From assembly GCA_015063485.1 (NCBI GenBank), contig SVUA01000004.1, forward strand, positions 1-64,000: a stretch of DNA of 64,000 nucleotides, written 5' to 3'. The notes beneath the pieces are model-generated. The model did no database searches, was not told the DNA's origin, and saw only the letters and a list, made by a program, of their open reading frames with translations. Each line of letters opens with the position of its first letter. Position 1 is the stretch's first letter. This DNA is from Oscillospiraceae bacterium. GTDB taxonomy: Bacteria > Bacillota > Clostridia > Oscillospirales > CAG-272. The position numbers and the translations under genes are program-made. Shown here piece by piece: positions 1 to 9,562 of this stretch.

Positions 1-200
1 TTCTCCAGCGGAGAAGCTGTCACCGAAGGTGACTGATGAGGAGAGCAAATAAAGCACAAACTAAATGGTGATCTCCTCATCCGTCTTTTGCTTCGCAAAA
101 TCCACCCAATGTCCGACTTGTCGGACTTGGCTGTTGCTTGCAACAAGATTCTCACGCTGGAGAATGCTTGAGTTTTTGCTAACTTTTCGCTTATATTTCT
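1..200. repeat. hairpin-rich intergenic element
   Basis: This gene-free stretch is a string of short inverted repeats. Visible arms are TTCTCC/GGAGAA (1-15), GTCACC/GGTGAC (19-33), GATGAGGAG/CTCCTCAT (about 35-80, enclosing), TTTTGC/GCAAAA (86-100), GTCCGAC/GTCGGAC (112-127), GTTGC/GCAAC (132-143) and TTCTC/GAGAA (150-165). Such chained hairpins resemble the dispersed intergenic repeats common in gut Clostridia. The element may begin before the window. The small open frames across it on both strands have no ribosome binding site and are not called as genes. Confidence 0.5.
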
Positions 201-271
201 CCCCGACAAACCGCAATTTACCTATATTAAACGTCAAAAATGAATCAAACAATAAATATCTCTAAAAACCT

Positions 272-300
272 TTGACAACACGCAAAAAATGTGTTATAAT
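272..300 (+). promoter_or_regulatory. sigma-A promoter of the DUF512-der operon
   Basis: TTGACA at 272-277 and TATAAT at 295-300 are separated by 17 bp, a consensus housekeeping promoter. It sits 40 bp before the first start codon of the operon. Confidence 0.85.
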
Positions 301-339
301 AATAAAATAGGATAATTATGCGTACAAGGAGGTGTTTGC

Positions 340-1659
340 ATGGTAACGGTTACAGACGTTTTGCCAAATAGCCGAGGAGAACGCGCGGGTGTATGCGCGG
401 GTGATATACTTATATCTATCAACGACCGAGAAATAAACGACGTTCTCGATTACCGTTTTCACCTCGCCAATACGCGCGTGTCTCTTTTGCTTGACCGCAA
501 CGGAGAGCGCGTAAAGGTCGACATCTTGAAAAATGAGTACGACGATATCGGTCTTGATTTCGAAACGCCCCTCATGGACAAAAAGCATTCATGTGAAAAC
601 AAGTGCATCTTCTGCTTTATCGACCAGCTTCCGCGCGGAATGAGAAAAACTCTTTATTTCAAGGACGACGATTCCCGTCTTTCATTTCTTCACGGAAATT
701 ACGTAACGCTTACGAATCTTCACGACAAGGATATCGACAGAATAATCGAGATGCACATATCTCCCGTAAACGTTTCGGTCCACACCACGAACCCCGAGCT
801 TCGTGTGAAAATGATGAAAAACAAGCGTTCGGGCGAGGTGCTTTCATATCTTAAAAAGCTCTCCGATGCGGGTATTTCCCTTTGCTGTCAGATAGTTCTT
901 TGCAAAGGAGTGAACGACGGAGAGGAGCTTTTGCGCTCGATGCGTGACCTTGCCTCTCTCTTCCCCGCGCTTGAGAGCGTTTCGATAGTTCCCGCGGGAC
1001 TTACAAAATTCAGAGACGGACTTTATCAGCTTGAAAGCTTTACCTCGGACGAGAGCCGCGAGGTAATTCAAATGGTTACCGAGTTTGGAGATAAATGCAA
1101 GAAAAAATACGGCTCACGCCTCTTCTTTGCGTCGGACGAGTTCTATCTCAAAGCGAACATTCCGCTTCCCGACGACGAATTTTACGAGGGCTACGCGCAG
1201 ATAGAAAACGGAGTCGGTATGCTCACCGACATGAAAACGGGCTTTGAATACGAAATGGAAGAGACGGACACGCTTTTGTCAAGCTTCTCTTCTCCGCGCC
1301 GCGTTTCTATCGCTACGGGATACGCCGCGTACGAGCATATCCGCTCTCTTTGCGATGAGCTATGCAAAAAATTTAAAGGTCTTGAAGTCAACGTCTATGC
1401 GATACGCAACGACTTTTTCGGTCACGAGATAACGGTTGCGGGTTTGCTTACGGGCAAGGATATCATCGCCCAGCTTAACGGAAAAGAGCTTGGTGATGAG
1501 CTTCTTATCCCGTCTGCGTGTCTTCGCGCCGAGGGAGACGTTCTGCTTGACGATATATCCCCCGAGGATATCTCAAACGCGCTCGGCGGTGTGAAGGTCT
1601 CTCCGTGCGAAAGCGAGCCGTCCGAGTTTATACGCTCGGTGCTTGGAATCAACATATAA
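340..1659 (+). CDS. DUF512 family radical SAM-like protein with PDZ domain
   Basis: A 439-residue protein of the DUF512 family. It begins with a PDZ-like segment (about residues 1-70), followed by a CxxxCxxC cluster at Cys85, Cys89 and Cys92 (CENKCIFCFIDQLP), which should hold a 4Fe-4S cluster as in radical SAM enzymes, and ends in the DUF512 domain. The biochemical role of the family is not known to me. The start is fixed by AAGGAGGTG at 326-333, six bases before the ATG. It is the first gene of an operon with the GTPase gene der, an order often seen in Clostridia, which hints at a link to ribosome assembly or membrane processes, but that is only inference from context. Confidence 0.9.
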   Translation: MVTVTDVLPNSRGERAGVCAGDILISINDREINDVLDYRFHLANTRVSLLLDRNGERVKVDILKNEYDDIGLDFETPLMDKKHSCENKCIFCFIDQLPRGMRKTLYFKDDDSRLSFLHGNYVTLTNLHDKDIDRIIEMHISPVNVSVHTTNPELRVKMMKNKRSGEVLSYLKKLSDAGISLCCQIVLCKGVNDGEELLRSMRDLASLFPALESVSIVPAGLTKFRDGLYQLESFTSDESREVIQMVTEFGDKCKKKYGSRLFFASDEFYLKANIPLPDDEFYEGYAQIENGVGMLTDMKTGFEYEMEETDTLLSSFSSPRRVSIATGYAAYEHIRSLCDELCKKFKGLEVNVYAIRNDFFGHEITVAGLLTGKDIIAQLNGKELGDELLIPSACLRAEGDVLLDDISPEDISNALGGVKVSPCESEPSEFIRSVLGINI

Positions 1660-1689
1660 GACTACATCAAACGAAAGTGAGTGAATATA

Positions 1690-3021
1690 ATGGCAAAACC
1701 AATTATAGCTATCGTCGGCAGACCCAACGTCGGCAAAAGCACTTTATTCAATAAGCTCATAGGTGAGCGACGCTCTATCGTCGAGGACACCCCAGGCGTT
1801 ACGCGTGACCGTATCTACGGCGAGACCGAATGGTGCGGAAAGCAACTTATCATTATCGACACGGGCGGAATAGAGCCCAAGACCGACGATATTATCCTAA
1901 AACAAATGCGTTTTCAGGCGGAGATAGCAATTGAGAGCGCGGACGTTATCGTCTTTATGTGCGACGTTCGCACGGGTCTTACCGCAGACGACCGCGACAT
2001 AGCTATCATGCTCAAAAAGAGCGGAAAGCCTATAATCCCTTGCATAAACAAGTGCGACAGCGTTGGCGCTCCTCCCTTTGAATTTTACGAGTTTTACGAG
2101 CTTGGCTTTGAGTGTGAGCCTATTGCCGTATCCTCCGTACACGGAAGCGGAACGGGCGACCTTCTTGACGAGGTGCTCAAAAACATTCCCGATGGAATGG
2201 GCGAGACGGAAGAGGACGACAGCATAAAAGTAGCCGTTATCGGTAAACCCAACGCGGGAAAATCCTCGATAATCAACAAGATAATCGGTCAGAACAGACT
2301 TATCGTTTCGAATATCGCGGGTACTACGCGAGATGCAGTTGACACGCATATCTCGACCGAAAACGGAAACTTTACCTTTATCGATACGGCGGGTATAAGA
2401 CGCGCGTCAAAAATAAACGATAAGATAGAAAAATACAGCGTTCTCCGCGCTCATATGGCGGTAGAGCGCGCGGACGTCTGCCTTATCATGATAGACGCGC
2501 AGACAGGTATCACCGAGCAGGACGAAAAGATAGCGGGTATCGCTCATGAGGCGGGAAAGGCTTCTATAATAGTAGTCAACAAGTGGGACGCTATCGAGAA
2601 GGACACGAACACCGTAAACGCCTTCAACGAGCGTATCCGTACTGCCCTCGCGTATATGCCTTACGCCCCCATCGTCTACGTTTCCGCCCTTACGGGTCAG
2701 CGTATCAACACGATATTCGAGCATATACTTTACGTGTATAATCAGTCGAACACCAGAATTTCGACGGGTATGCTCAACGAGGTCTTGGCAGAGGCGACCA
2801 TGAAGGTACAGCCTCCGTCCGACAAGGGCAGACGACTCAAGATATACTATATGACACAGGTATCTGTTGCGCCTCCTACCTTTGTATTCTTCTGCAATAA
2901 CGTAGAGCTTTTCCACTTCTCTTATCAGAGATATCTTGAAAATTGTCTGCGTCAAACATTCGGTTTTAAAGGAACGCCTATACGAATAGTCGTTCGAATG
3001 AGAGGAGAAGACTCCAAATGA
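1690..3021 (+). CDS. der: ribosome-associated GTPase Der (EngA)
   Basis: Der is a double-GTPase needed for maturation of the 50S ribosomal subunit. Both G domains are complete: GRPNVGKS near residue 10 with DTGG, and GKPNAGKSS near residue 185 with DTAGIRR, each followed by NKxD-type motifs (NKCD, NKWD), then the KH-like C-terminal domain. An in-frame GTG lies at 1681, but the AAGTGAG ribosome binding site ends there, so the ATG at 1690 (443 residues) is the better start and agrees with the family length. The stop codon overlaps the next start as ATGA, suggesting translational coupling to the HAD gene. Confidence 0.97.
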   Translation: MAKPIIAIVGRPNVGKSTLFNKLIGERRSIVEDTPGVTRDRIYGETEWCGKQLIIIDTGGIEPKTDDIILKQMRFQAEIAIESADVIVFMCDVRTGLTADDRDIAIMLKKSGKPIIPCINKCDSVGAPPFEFYEFYELGFECEPIAVSSVHGSGTGDLLDEVLKNIPDGMGETEEDDSIKVAVIGKPNAGKSSIINKIIGQNRLIVSNIAGTTRDAVDTHISTENGNFTFIDTAGIRRASKINDKIEKYSVLRAHMAVERADVCLIMIDAQTGITEQDEKIAGIAHEAGKASIIVVNKWDAIEKDTNTVNAFNERIRTALAYMPYAPIVYVSALTGQRINTIFEHILYVYNQSNTRISTGMLNEVLAEATMKVQPPSDKGRRLKIYYMTQVSVAPPTFVFFCNNVELFHFSYQRYLENCLRQTFGFKGTPIRIVVRMRGEDSK

Positions 3022-3704
3022 GTATAAAAGGCTTTTTGTTCGATTTTGACGGTACGCTGTTTTTCAACAGTGATCATCACCTTATTTCAACAGGAAGAGT
3101 TTTTGAAAAATATTACGGAGTACCCGCTCCCGACGAACAAACTTCGATAAATAAAATATTCGGTCGCACCAATAGAACGATAGTGCTCGAAAACATAGAT
3201 CCAAACGCCACCGATGAGGAAATACAACTTTACGAGGACCGTAAAGAACAAGAATACAGAGATCTTTGTATCGAAAATTCAGCAAATATCCATCTGACTC
3301 CGGGCGCTATCGAGCTTTTGGACTACCTCAAGGATAACTCTATACCTTGTTGTATGGCAACGGGATCACCTATCTCAAACGTCGATTTTTACCGTGAACA
3401 GTTCGGTATCGACCGTTGGTTCGGATATGGCAATCTCCTTTATTCCGACGGCTCGTTCCCCGGCAAGCCCGCGCCCGATATTTATATTGCGGCAGCGAAA
3501 AAAATCGGGCTTGACCCTTGCGAATGTGTTGTTTTTGAGGACGCTACAAGTGGAATTCAGGCAGCGCATGACGCGGGCTGCGGAGGAATAGTTGCGGTTT
3601 ACGAAAAGAAATTCGAACTACCTGATAGCACAAAGGCGATGGTAGATATCATCTGCCACGATCTTACAAATTGGAGAAACATACTTAAAAGCTACGGTAT
3701 TTAA
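3018..3704 (+). CDS. HAD superfamily hydrolase, beta-phosphoglucomutase-like
   Basis: A 228-residue HAD phosphatase. The nucleophile motif DFDGT is at residues 9-13, the cap domain follows, then the motif II region ATGSP, the lysine in GKPAPD and the acidic motif FEDATSGIQAA. This pattern fits the beta-phosphoglucomutase and phosphoglycolate phosphatase subfamily (cap type I), acting on a small phosphorylated metabolite in the cytoplasm. The substrate cannot be read from sequence. It overlaps der by four bases (ATGA) and lies 12 bases before obg, so it is embedded in a GTPase operon. A housekeeping, metabolite-repair role is possible. Confidence 0.85.
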   Translation: MSIKGFLFDFDGTLFFNSDHHLISTGRVFEKYYGVPAPDEQTSINKIFGRTNRTIVLENIDPNATDEEIQLYEDRKEQEYRDLCIENSANIHLTPGAIELLDYLKDNSIPCCMATGSPISNVDFYREQFGIDRWFGYGNLLYSDGSFPGKPAPDIYIAAAKKIGLDPCECVVFEDATSGIQAAHDAGCGGIVAVYEKKFELPDSTKAMVDIICHDLTNWRNILKSYGI

Positions 3705-4997
<1,293 letters not shown>

Positions 4998-5010
4998 CGG
5001 AGTAATTACA

Positions 5011-5448
5011 TTGATCAGAGAAATTTACGAAAACGAATTAAACGAGCTGTTGGAGCTGTATTTACATTTACACGAAGAGAGTGTTCCAGAAATGACAGAT
5101 CACCTAAAAAGCACATGGAACACCATCATAAAAAATGAAAATCATCATATAATCGTCAAGGAAGTAAACGGCAAAATCACCGCTTCATGCGTTTGCGTAA
5201 TTATTCCGAATTTAACAAGAAGCATAAGACCGATTGCGTTTGTAGAAAATGTGGTTACGCACGCGGAGCACCGTGGAAAAGGATACGCAACAGAATGTCT
5301 CAATTACGCAAAAGAAATAGCAAAGAAAAACAACTGCTATAAAATGATGCTCCTCACAGGATCAAAGGAAGAAGCTACGTTAAACTTTTACAAAAAAGCA
5401 GGATATAACTGCAAGGATAAAACCGCATTTATTCAATGGTTGGAATAA
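5011..5448 (+). CDS. GNAT family N-acetyltransferase
   Basis: A 145-residue GNAT acetyltransferase. The acetyl-CoA binding loop is EHRGKGYATE (about residues 90-99), followed by the typical helix and the C-terminal strand KMMLLTGS with YKKAGY. The acceptor substrate is unknown. The start is a TTG at 5011 preceded by ACGGAG at a suitable distance, and no better in-frame ATG exists before the conserved core. It lies 13 bases after obg and is probably the last gene carried by that transcript. Confidence 0.85.
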   Translation: MIREIYENELNELLELYLHLHEESVPEMTDHLKSTWNTIIKNENHHIIVKEVNGKITASCVCVIIPNLTRSIRPIAFVENVVTHAEHRGKGYATECLNYAKEIAKKNNCYKMMLLTGSKEEATLNFYKKAGYNCKDKTAFIQWLE

Positions 5449-5503
5449 CTTAACACAAAATACTATAAAAACAAAAAACTTTCGACTCAAAAAGGAGGAA
5501 AAA

Positions 5504-6034
5504 ATGAACATTTGGCACGATATCGATCCTTCAAGCATTACCCCTACCGATTTTTCGGCAGTTATCGAGATACCCAAGGGAAGCAACTGCAAATATGAGC
5601 TTGACAAACACACAGGACTTCTTCGTCTTGACCGTGTGCTTTACACGTCAACGCACTATCCCGCAAATTACGGCTTCATACCTCGAACCTACGCCGATGA
5701 CGGCGACCCGTTGGACGTACTCGTTCTTTGCGCGGAGTCAATACAACCGCTCACGCTCGTTCAGGTATTTCCTATCGGCGTTATGCGAATGATAGACGGC
5801 GGCGCGCTTGATGATAAAATTATCGCAGTTCCCTTTTCTGACCCGTCTTATAATAATATCACTTCGATAGACCAGCTTCCCGCTCATATATTCGACGAAA
5901 TGATGCACTTCTTCACCGTTTACAAGCAGCTTGAAAACAAGCAGACAGCGGTCAAGGAATTGTTTTCTCAAAAGGAAGCTATCGAGATAATACAATCTTG
6001 TATTGATGCGTATAAAGAAAAATTTGGTAATTAA
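5504..6034 (+). CDS. ppa: family I inorganic pyrophosphatase
   Basis: Soluble inorganic pyrophosphatase, hydrolysing PPi to two phosphates and so pulling nucleotide, tRNA-charging and other biosynthetic reactions forward. The family I signature DDGDPLDVLVL is present, together with the upstream EIPKGSNCKYE and RVLYTSTHYPANYGFIP blocks that line the active site. At 176 residues it has the usual prokaryotic length. AAAGGAGG at 5492-5499 sets the ATG start. It lies 55 bases after the GNAT gene and is followed by a bidirectional terminator separating it from cotJC. Confidence 0.96.
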   Translation: MNIWHDIDPSSITPTDFSAVIEIPKGSNCKYELDKHTGLLRLDRVLYTSTHYPANYGFIPRTYADDGDPLDVLVLCAESIQPLTLVQVFPIGVMRMIDGGALDDKIIAVPFSDPSYNNITSIDQLPAHIFDEMMHFFTVYKQLENKQTAVKELFSQKEAIEIIQSCIDAYKEKFGN

Positions 6035-6039
6035 TATAA

Positions 6040-6073
6040 CAAAGAGGTTGGTTCATTAGAGCCAACCTCTTTG
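6040..6073. terminator. bidirectional terminator between ppa and cotJC
   Basis: Perfect 12-bp arms, CAAAGAGGTTGG at 6040-6051 and CCAACCTCTTTG at 6062-6073, form a stable hairpin between two convergent genes. A TTGTTTT run extends the plus-strand side. It ends ppa and may also serve cotJC. Confidence 0.85.
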
Positions 6074-6082
6074 TTTTGCATA

Positions 6083-6721
6083 TTATCCTCGGCAACCGGG
6101 TTTGTTGTTATCCGTTCTCATCATGTCCGCGCGATATGATGGGTTAAACGCGTAGAAATTCTTGGAATCAAGATTATCCTGCGCAATTCTCATGGCATCG
6201 GAAAAACGTTGGAAATGCACTATCTCGCGCTCACGAAGGAATTTTATCGGGTCGCGCACGTCGGGGTCGTCGGTAAGGCGAAGTATATTGTCGTAGGTCG
6301 TGCGAGCCTTTTGCTCTGCCGCAAGGTCTTCGGCAAGGTCGGTAAGCATATCGCCCTTTACACCGACGTATTTCATATCAAAAGGAACTCCCGATGCCGC
6401 TACGGGATACAGTCCTGCGGTATGATCAACAAAATAGGTTGCGAAAGGACTGTCCGCTATCTGCTCGGGTGTGAGGTCGCGCGTCAGCTGATGCAATATC
6501 GCGGCTATAATTTCGAGATGCGCGAGTTCCTCTGTTCCAACATCGGTAAGAATTCCCGTTACTTTGTCATAAGGACAAGCGTAGCGTTGATGAAGATATC
6601 TCATCGACGCGGCAAGTTCTCCGTCAGGACCTCCGAGCTGGGAGATTATGACCTGCGCAAGCTTTGCGTTGGGATTTTTTATTTTTACGGGGTATTGAAG
6701 CTTTTTCTCATATATCCACAT
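6083..6721 (-). CDS. cotJC: spore coat protein CotJC, manganese catalase family
   Basis: CotJC is a coat component of the endospore and belongs to the manganese catalase fold. The 212-residue sequence shows the characteristic start MWIYEKKLQYPV, a ferritin-like helical core with GGPDGELAASMRYLHQR and GTEELAHLEI (carboxylate and histidine ligands of a di-metal centre), and the closing REREIVHFQRF block. It is the last gene of cotJABC, 20 bases after cotJB. The gene implies that this organism makes endospores. Confidence 0.96.
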   Translation of the reverse strand: MWIYEKKLQYPVKIKNPNAKLAQVIISQLGGPDGELAASMRYLHQRYACPYDKVTGILTDVGTEELAHLEIIAAILHQLTRDLTPEQIADSPFATYFVDHTAGLYPVAASGVPFDMKYVGVKGDMLTDLAEDLAAEQKARTTYDNILRLTDDPDVRDPIKFLREREIVHFQRFSDAMRIAQDNLDSKNFYAFNPSYRADMMRTDNNKPGCRG

Positions 6722-6741
6722 ATCTCTATCTCCTTTCTTCC

Positions 6742-7074
6742 TCAGTTAGCCTCAGGCTCCCACGGCCACGGCGAGTTCGTCCAATCCCATTCTCCGCCAT
6801 GCGCCGCGTCCTGCGCCGTTATCGGAGCACAGCCTTGCGCCTTCATTTCGGAAAGAAGCGCTTCCCTTTCCGCTTTGAGCATTTTATAATGCTTCAACGC
6901 CTCCGCGTTCTCAGGATATGCGTCAAGATAAAGTATCGTCTCTATCATTGAAAAATCTATCATCTGAAGCTTTTTAAGCTTTTGTTTGCAGTTTCCGCTT
7001 ACGCCCATACCCGCGTTGTTATTCGAATTGCAGCTTGTAAACTCCTGTCTGCGTGTTTGCCTGTTATTAACCAC
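6742..7074 (-). CDS. cotJB: spore coat protein CotJB
   Basis: CotJB is a small coat protein required for incorporation of CotJC in Bacillus. The conserved core runs from residue 33 (KLKKLQMIDFSMIETILYLD) through the helix with YKMLKAEREAL to a C-terminal tryptophan-rich WDWTNSPWPWE. The first 30 residues are asparagine- and serine-rich and do not look conserved. The start overlaps the end of cotJA by eight bases, so the pair is probably translationally coupled. Confidence 0.93.
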   Translation of the reverse strand: MVNNRQTRRQEFTSCNSNNNAGMGVSGNCKQKLKKLQMIDFSMIETILYLDAYPENAEALKHYKMLKAEREALLSEMKAQGCAPITAQDAAHGGEWDWTNSPWPWEPEAN

Positions 7075-7438
7075 GGCACGATCCTCCTTTATTCGCTATA
7101 CTTGCGCCCATAAACGGGAGGTCAAGCTCGGAAAAGATAGTTCCTTGCTTAAGTGCCGTCTCTCTGTCGTAAAGCCCTCTGAACTCTTGATACGGAGCGT
7201 AAACGGAAGCGAGAGGATAACCGCGAAGCGCAAAACTTCCTCCGTTTGAGTGGTTGTTACAAGAACCGTTTGAGTGGTTGTTACACGCACCGTTTTCACG
7301 CCGTTCCCATGCGTTGCCGCCGTTATTGACGTTATTGACGTTATTACCGTTATTTCTATAATCCCCGTCGAGCATTCTTCGAAGCATATCCTCGCTTATA
7401 CGCTCTCTGGGAGTCATGGTATCATCTTCAGTATACAT
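7067..7438 (-). CDS. cotJA: spore coat protein CotJA with Asn-rich insert
   Basis: The C-terminal half has the CotJA signature YPLASVYAPYQ, Y(D)RETALKQGTIFSELDLPF. The gene heads cotJABC. Between a short N-terminal helix (residues 1-26) and the signature lies a low-complexity insert, residues 27-69, made of NN-rich units and two copies of CNNHSNG. The DNA there is tandemly repeated (TTATTGACG units near 7323 and GTTTGAGTGGTTGTTACA units near 7248-7287). GAAAGG lies eight to nine bases before the ATG. A CATATACT box about 50 bases upstream resembles a sigma-E -10 element, but the -35 spacing is poor, so mother-cell control is only inferred. Confidence 0.9.
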   Translation of the reverse strand: MYTEDDTMTPRERISEDMLRRMLDGDYRNNGNNVNNVNNGGNAWERRENGACNNHSNGSCNNHSNGGSFALRGYPLASVYAPYQEFRGLYDRETALKQGTIFSELDLPFMGASIANKGGSCRG

Positions 7439-7562
7439 TGATGTCTTAACCTTTCTTGAATGTTTAAAGGTTGCGCAGCCTTCTCTTTCAGTATATGCGG
7501 GGAAAAAATATACGCCATTGGTCGTGCGAATATTAAATTTTTGCTTTGGAAAACAAAAAATA

Positions 7563-7591
7563 TTGCTTTTTTTCCGTTTTCATGATAAAAT
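7563..7591 (+). promoter_or_regulatory. possible promoter of queH
   Basis: TTGCTT at 7563-7568 and TAAAAT at 7586-7591 with a 17-bp spacer, 30 bases before the queH start. The match to consensus is moderate. Confidence 0.45.
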
Positions 7592-7620
7592 GTTTATAAA
7601 TAAAAACAAAAGAGGTCCAA

Positions 7621-8250
7621 ATGACTACCGAAAAGATAAATTATCAACGCTTGACCGATGAGGTAACAGAAAAAATAGACAAAGGCGCAAAGCCTTCTCT
7701 TTTGCTTCACGCCTGTTGCGCTCCCTGCTCAAGCTACGTTCTTGAGTATTTGAGCGAATATTTTAACATAACTCTGTTTTTCTACAATCCGAATATCGCC
7801 CCCGAGGAAGAATACCGCTTCCGCGCCGATGAGCTGCGACGTCTCGTGAGCGAAATGGGGCTTTCCGAGAGCGTTTGTGTGCTTGAGGGTAATTATGACC
7901 CCGAGCGCTTCGAAGCTCTCGCAAAAGGGCTTGAAACGCTCCGTGAGGGCGGCGCGCGTTGTGAACGGTGCTTCCGTCTGCGCCTTTCCGAAGCAGCTAT
8001 CGCGGCTAAATCGGGCGGATTTGACTACTTTACCACTACGCTCTCGATAAGTCCGCACAAGAACGCCGCTCTGCTTAATTCTATCGGTAAAGAACTCAGC
8101 GACCAATACAGCGTTCCCTATCTCTTCTCCGATTTCAAAAAGAAAAACGGATATAAACGCTCCTGCGAGCTTTCCGAACAGTTCTCCCTCTACCGCCAAA
8201 ATTACTGCGGCTGTATTTATTCGAGGGGAGGCGTTCGAGAACTTCCCTAA
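7621..8250 (+). CDS. queH: epoxyqueuosine reductase QueH
   Basis: QueH (formerly DUF208) reduces epoxyqueuosine to queuosine in the anticodon of tRNAs for Asp, Asn, His and Tyr, replacing the cobalamin enzyme QueG. The signature LLHACCAPCSSYVLEYL is at residues 27-43, and further conserved cysteines appear in ARCERCFRLR and in NYCGCIYS near the C-terminus, consistent with the iron-sulfur cluster and redox-active cysteines described for the family. It stands alone on the plus strand. Its pathway partner queA lies about 8 kb away in this window. AGAGG precedes the ATG. Confidence 0.95.
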   Translation: MTTEKINYQRLTDEVTEKIDKGAKPSLLLHACCAPCSSYVLEYLSEYFNITLFFYNPNIAPEEEYRFRADELRRLVSEMGLSESVCVLEGNYDPERFEALAKGLETLREGGARCERCFRLRLSEAAIAAKSGGFDYFTTTLSISPHKNAALLNSIGKELSDQYSVPYLFSDFKKKNGYKRSCELSEQFSLYRQNYCGCIYSRGGVRELP

Positions 8251-8297
8251 AGGAGTTTTATGTTATCCCATTTTGTTTTACTTTGATTGAATGAAAC

Positions 8298-8424
8298 GGA
8301 CAGTCGAGGACGCCTGTCCCTACAAGATATGAGAAAATCGTTTGCGTTTACCTCGCCGTGAGACGACGAAAAAACGATTAGATTTCATATAACTCTATGT
8401 AGGGACAGGCGTCCTCGACTGTCC
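8298..8424 (+). repeat. palindromic element copy A (GGACAG type)
   Basis: A 127-bp element with terminal inverted repeats. The left end reads GGACAGTCGAGGACGCC and the right end is its complement. Each arm is itself a small hairpin (GGACAG pairing with CTGTCC). The centre carries AATCGTTT, a CTCGCC-GTGA hairpin near 8352-8366, and AAACGATT, which can nest inside one another. It lies between queH and rluD and has no coding capacity. The same element recurs at 19105, 35501 and 52363, with a remnant at 61719. Confidence 0.9.
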
Positions 8425-8489
8425 TAAAACCAAACAAATTCAAGTTTAACAAACAGTTATTATAAGTATCCTATGTTTTGTTTTCTTTA

Positions 8490-8542
8490 GGACTCACCGT
8501 AAGGTTAGTCCAGCTTACTTTCTTTTTCAAAAGAAAAGTAAG
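8490..8542 (-). repeat. gene-end palindrome block, copy A
   Basis: Two palindromes lie just after the rluD stop on the minus strand: arms CTTACTT/AAGTAAG at 8514-8542 around CTTTTTCAAAAG, and GGACTCACC-GTAA-GGTTAGTCC at 8490-8511. The first also follows dapB and the FkbM gene. The second occurs only here. It might act as a terminator, but there is no clear T-run. Confidence 0.65.
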
Positions 8543-8559
8543 CGCGTCCCCCGCGTCCC

Positions 8560-9540
8560 TTAACAATCCTTTTCGAGCTGCGCAAGGACGGCTTTAAAGT
8601 TATCGGGAAGCGGAGCTTCAAAAGTCATTTGTTTTTTAGTTATGGGGTGAGTAAGTCTCAATTCACGGGCGAAGAGGCACTGACCGTTTATCCATGCGCG
8701 GTGTTTAGCTTCAAAGCTCGTACCGCCTCCGCCGTAAACGGTATCGCCGAGAAGCGAATGTCCGAGAGATGCCATATGCACTCTTATCTGATGCGTTCTG
8801 CCCGTTTCAAGCTCACAACAGATATGCGTGAATTGTCCGAAACGGCGTATAACGCTCCAATGCGTGACCGCCTCTCTTGCGCGCATTGAAGGGTCGCGTA
8901 TGACCGCCATTTTTTTGCGGTCTGTGGGGTGTCTGCCGATGGGGGCGTTGACCGTTCCGCTATCCTCGCGGAAATTACCGAGAACTATCGCTTCGTAAAC
9001 ACGCGCGACCTTATGCTCCTTGATATCCTCCGCAAGAGCAAGATGCGCCGCATCGTTTTTTGCGACGACGAGCAGACCGCCCGTATCCTTATCGATACGG
9101 TGAACGATACCTGGGCGGATAACTCCGCCAATGCCCGAAAGGCTATCTCCGCAATGGTACATAAGCGCGTTCACAAGCGTTCCGTTCGGATTCCCCGCCG
9201 CGGGATGAACGACCATTCCTTGCGGCTTGTTTACGACGATAATATCGTTATCCTCGTAAACTATATCGAGCGGAATATTCTCGGGAATCGCTTCACAAAG
9301 CTCGGGTTCGGGAAGTACCACGCCAAAAGACTCGTTCCCTTTGAGCTTATAATTTTTATTTACAGGCTTATCAAAAAGCGTGACATTTCCGTCACTTATC
9401 AGCTTTGCCGCGGCGCTTCTTGTCAGCGAAAGCCTTTCCGAAAGAAAGCTGTCAAGTCTTTTTCCCGTGTCACTCTGCAAAGAGGTGACCGTCTCCGAAC
9501 GGCTATCCTCAAACGTTTCGTCCAAATAGCTATTGTTCAC
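8560..9540 (-). CDS. rluD: ribosomal large subunit pseudouridine synthase, RluD family
   Basis: RluA-family pseudouridine synthase that isomerises uridines in 23S rRNA. An S4 RNA-binding domain occupies about residues 24-80 and the catalytic domain follows, with the invariant aspartate at position 150 in HRIDKDTGG. The motif reads GG where many relatives have SG, which is a common variant. The C-terminal block RTHQIRVH is also present. It closes the division-associated operon and lies 22 bases after lspA, the same pairing as lspA-ylyB in Bacillus. Which uridine it modifies cannot be decided here. Confidence 0.93.
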   Translation of the reverse strand: MNNSYLDETFEDSRSETVTSLQSDTGKRLDSFLSERLSLTRSAAAKLISDGNVTLFDKPVNKNYKLKGNESFGVVLPEPELCEAIPENIPLDIVYEDNDIIVVNKPQGMVVHPAAGNPNGTLVNALMYHCGDSLSGIGGVIRPGIVHRIDKDTGGLLVVAKNDAAHLALAEDIKEHKVARVYEAIVLGNFREDSGTVNAPIGRHPTDRKKMAVIRDPSMRAREAVTHWSVIRRFGQFTHICCELETGRTHQIRVHMASLGHSLLGDTVYGGGGTSFEAKHRAWINGQCLFARELRLTHPITKKQMTFEAPLPDNFKAVLAQLEKDC

Positions 9541-9562
9541 AGTCGGTCACCTCCAATCATTT

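Noticed and set aside
61-265. Small open frames on both strands at the window start
   Set aside because: They lie over hairpin repeats, have no ribosome binding site and look like no known protein.
7440-7620. preQ1 riboswitch ahead of queH
   Set aside because: No preQ1 aptamer core is visible in the leader.
8298-8424. CRISPR array
   Set aside because: The repeats are far apart, palindromic and not arranged with spacers; no cas gene is present.
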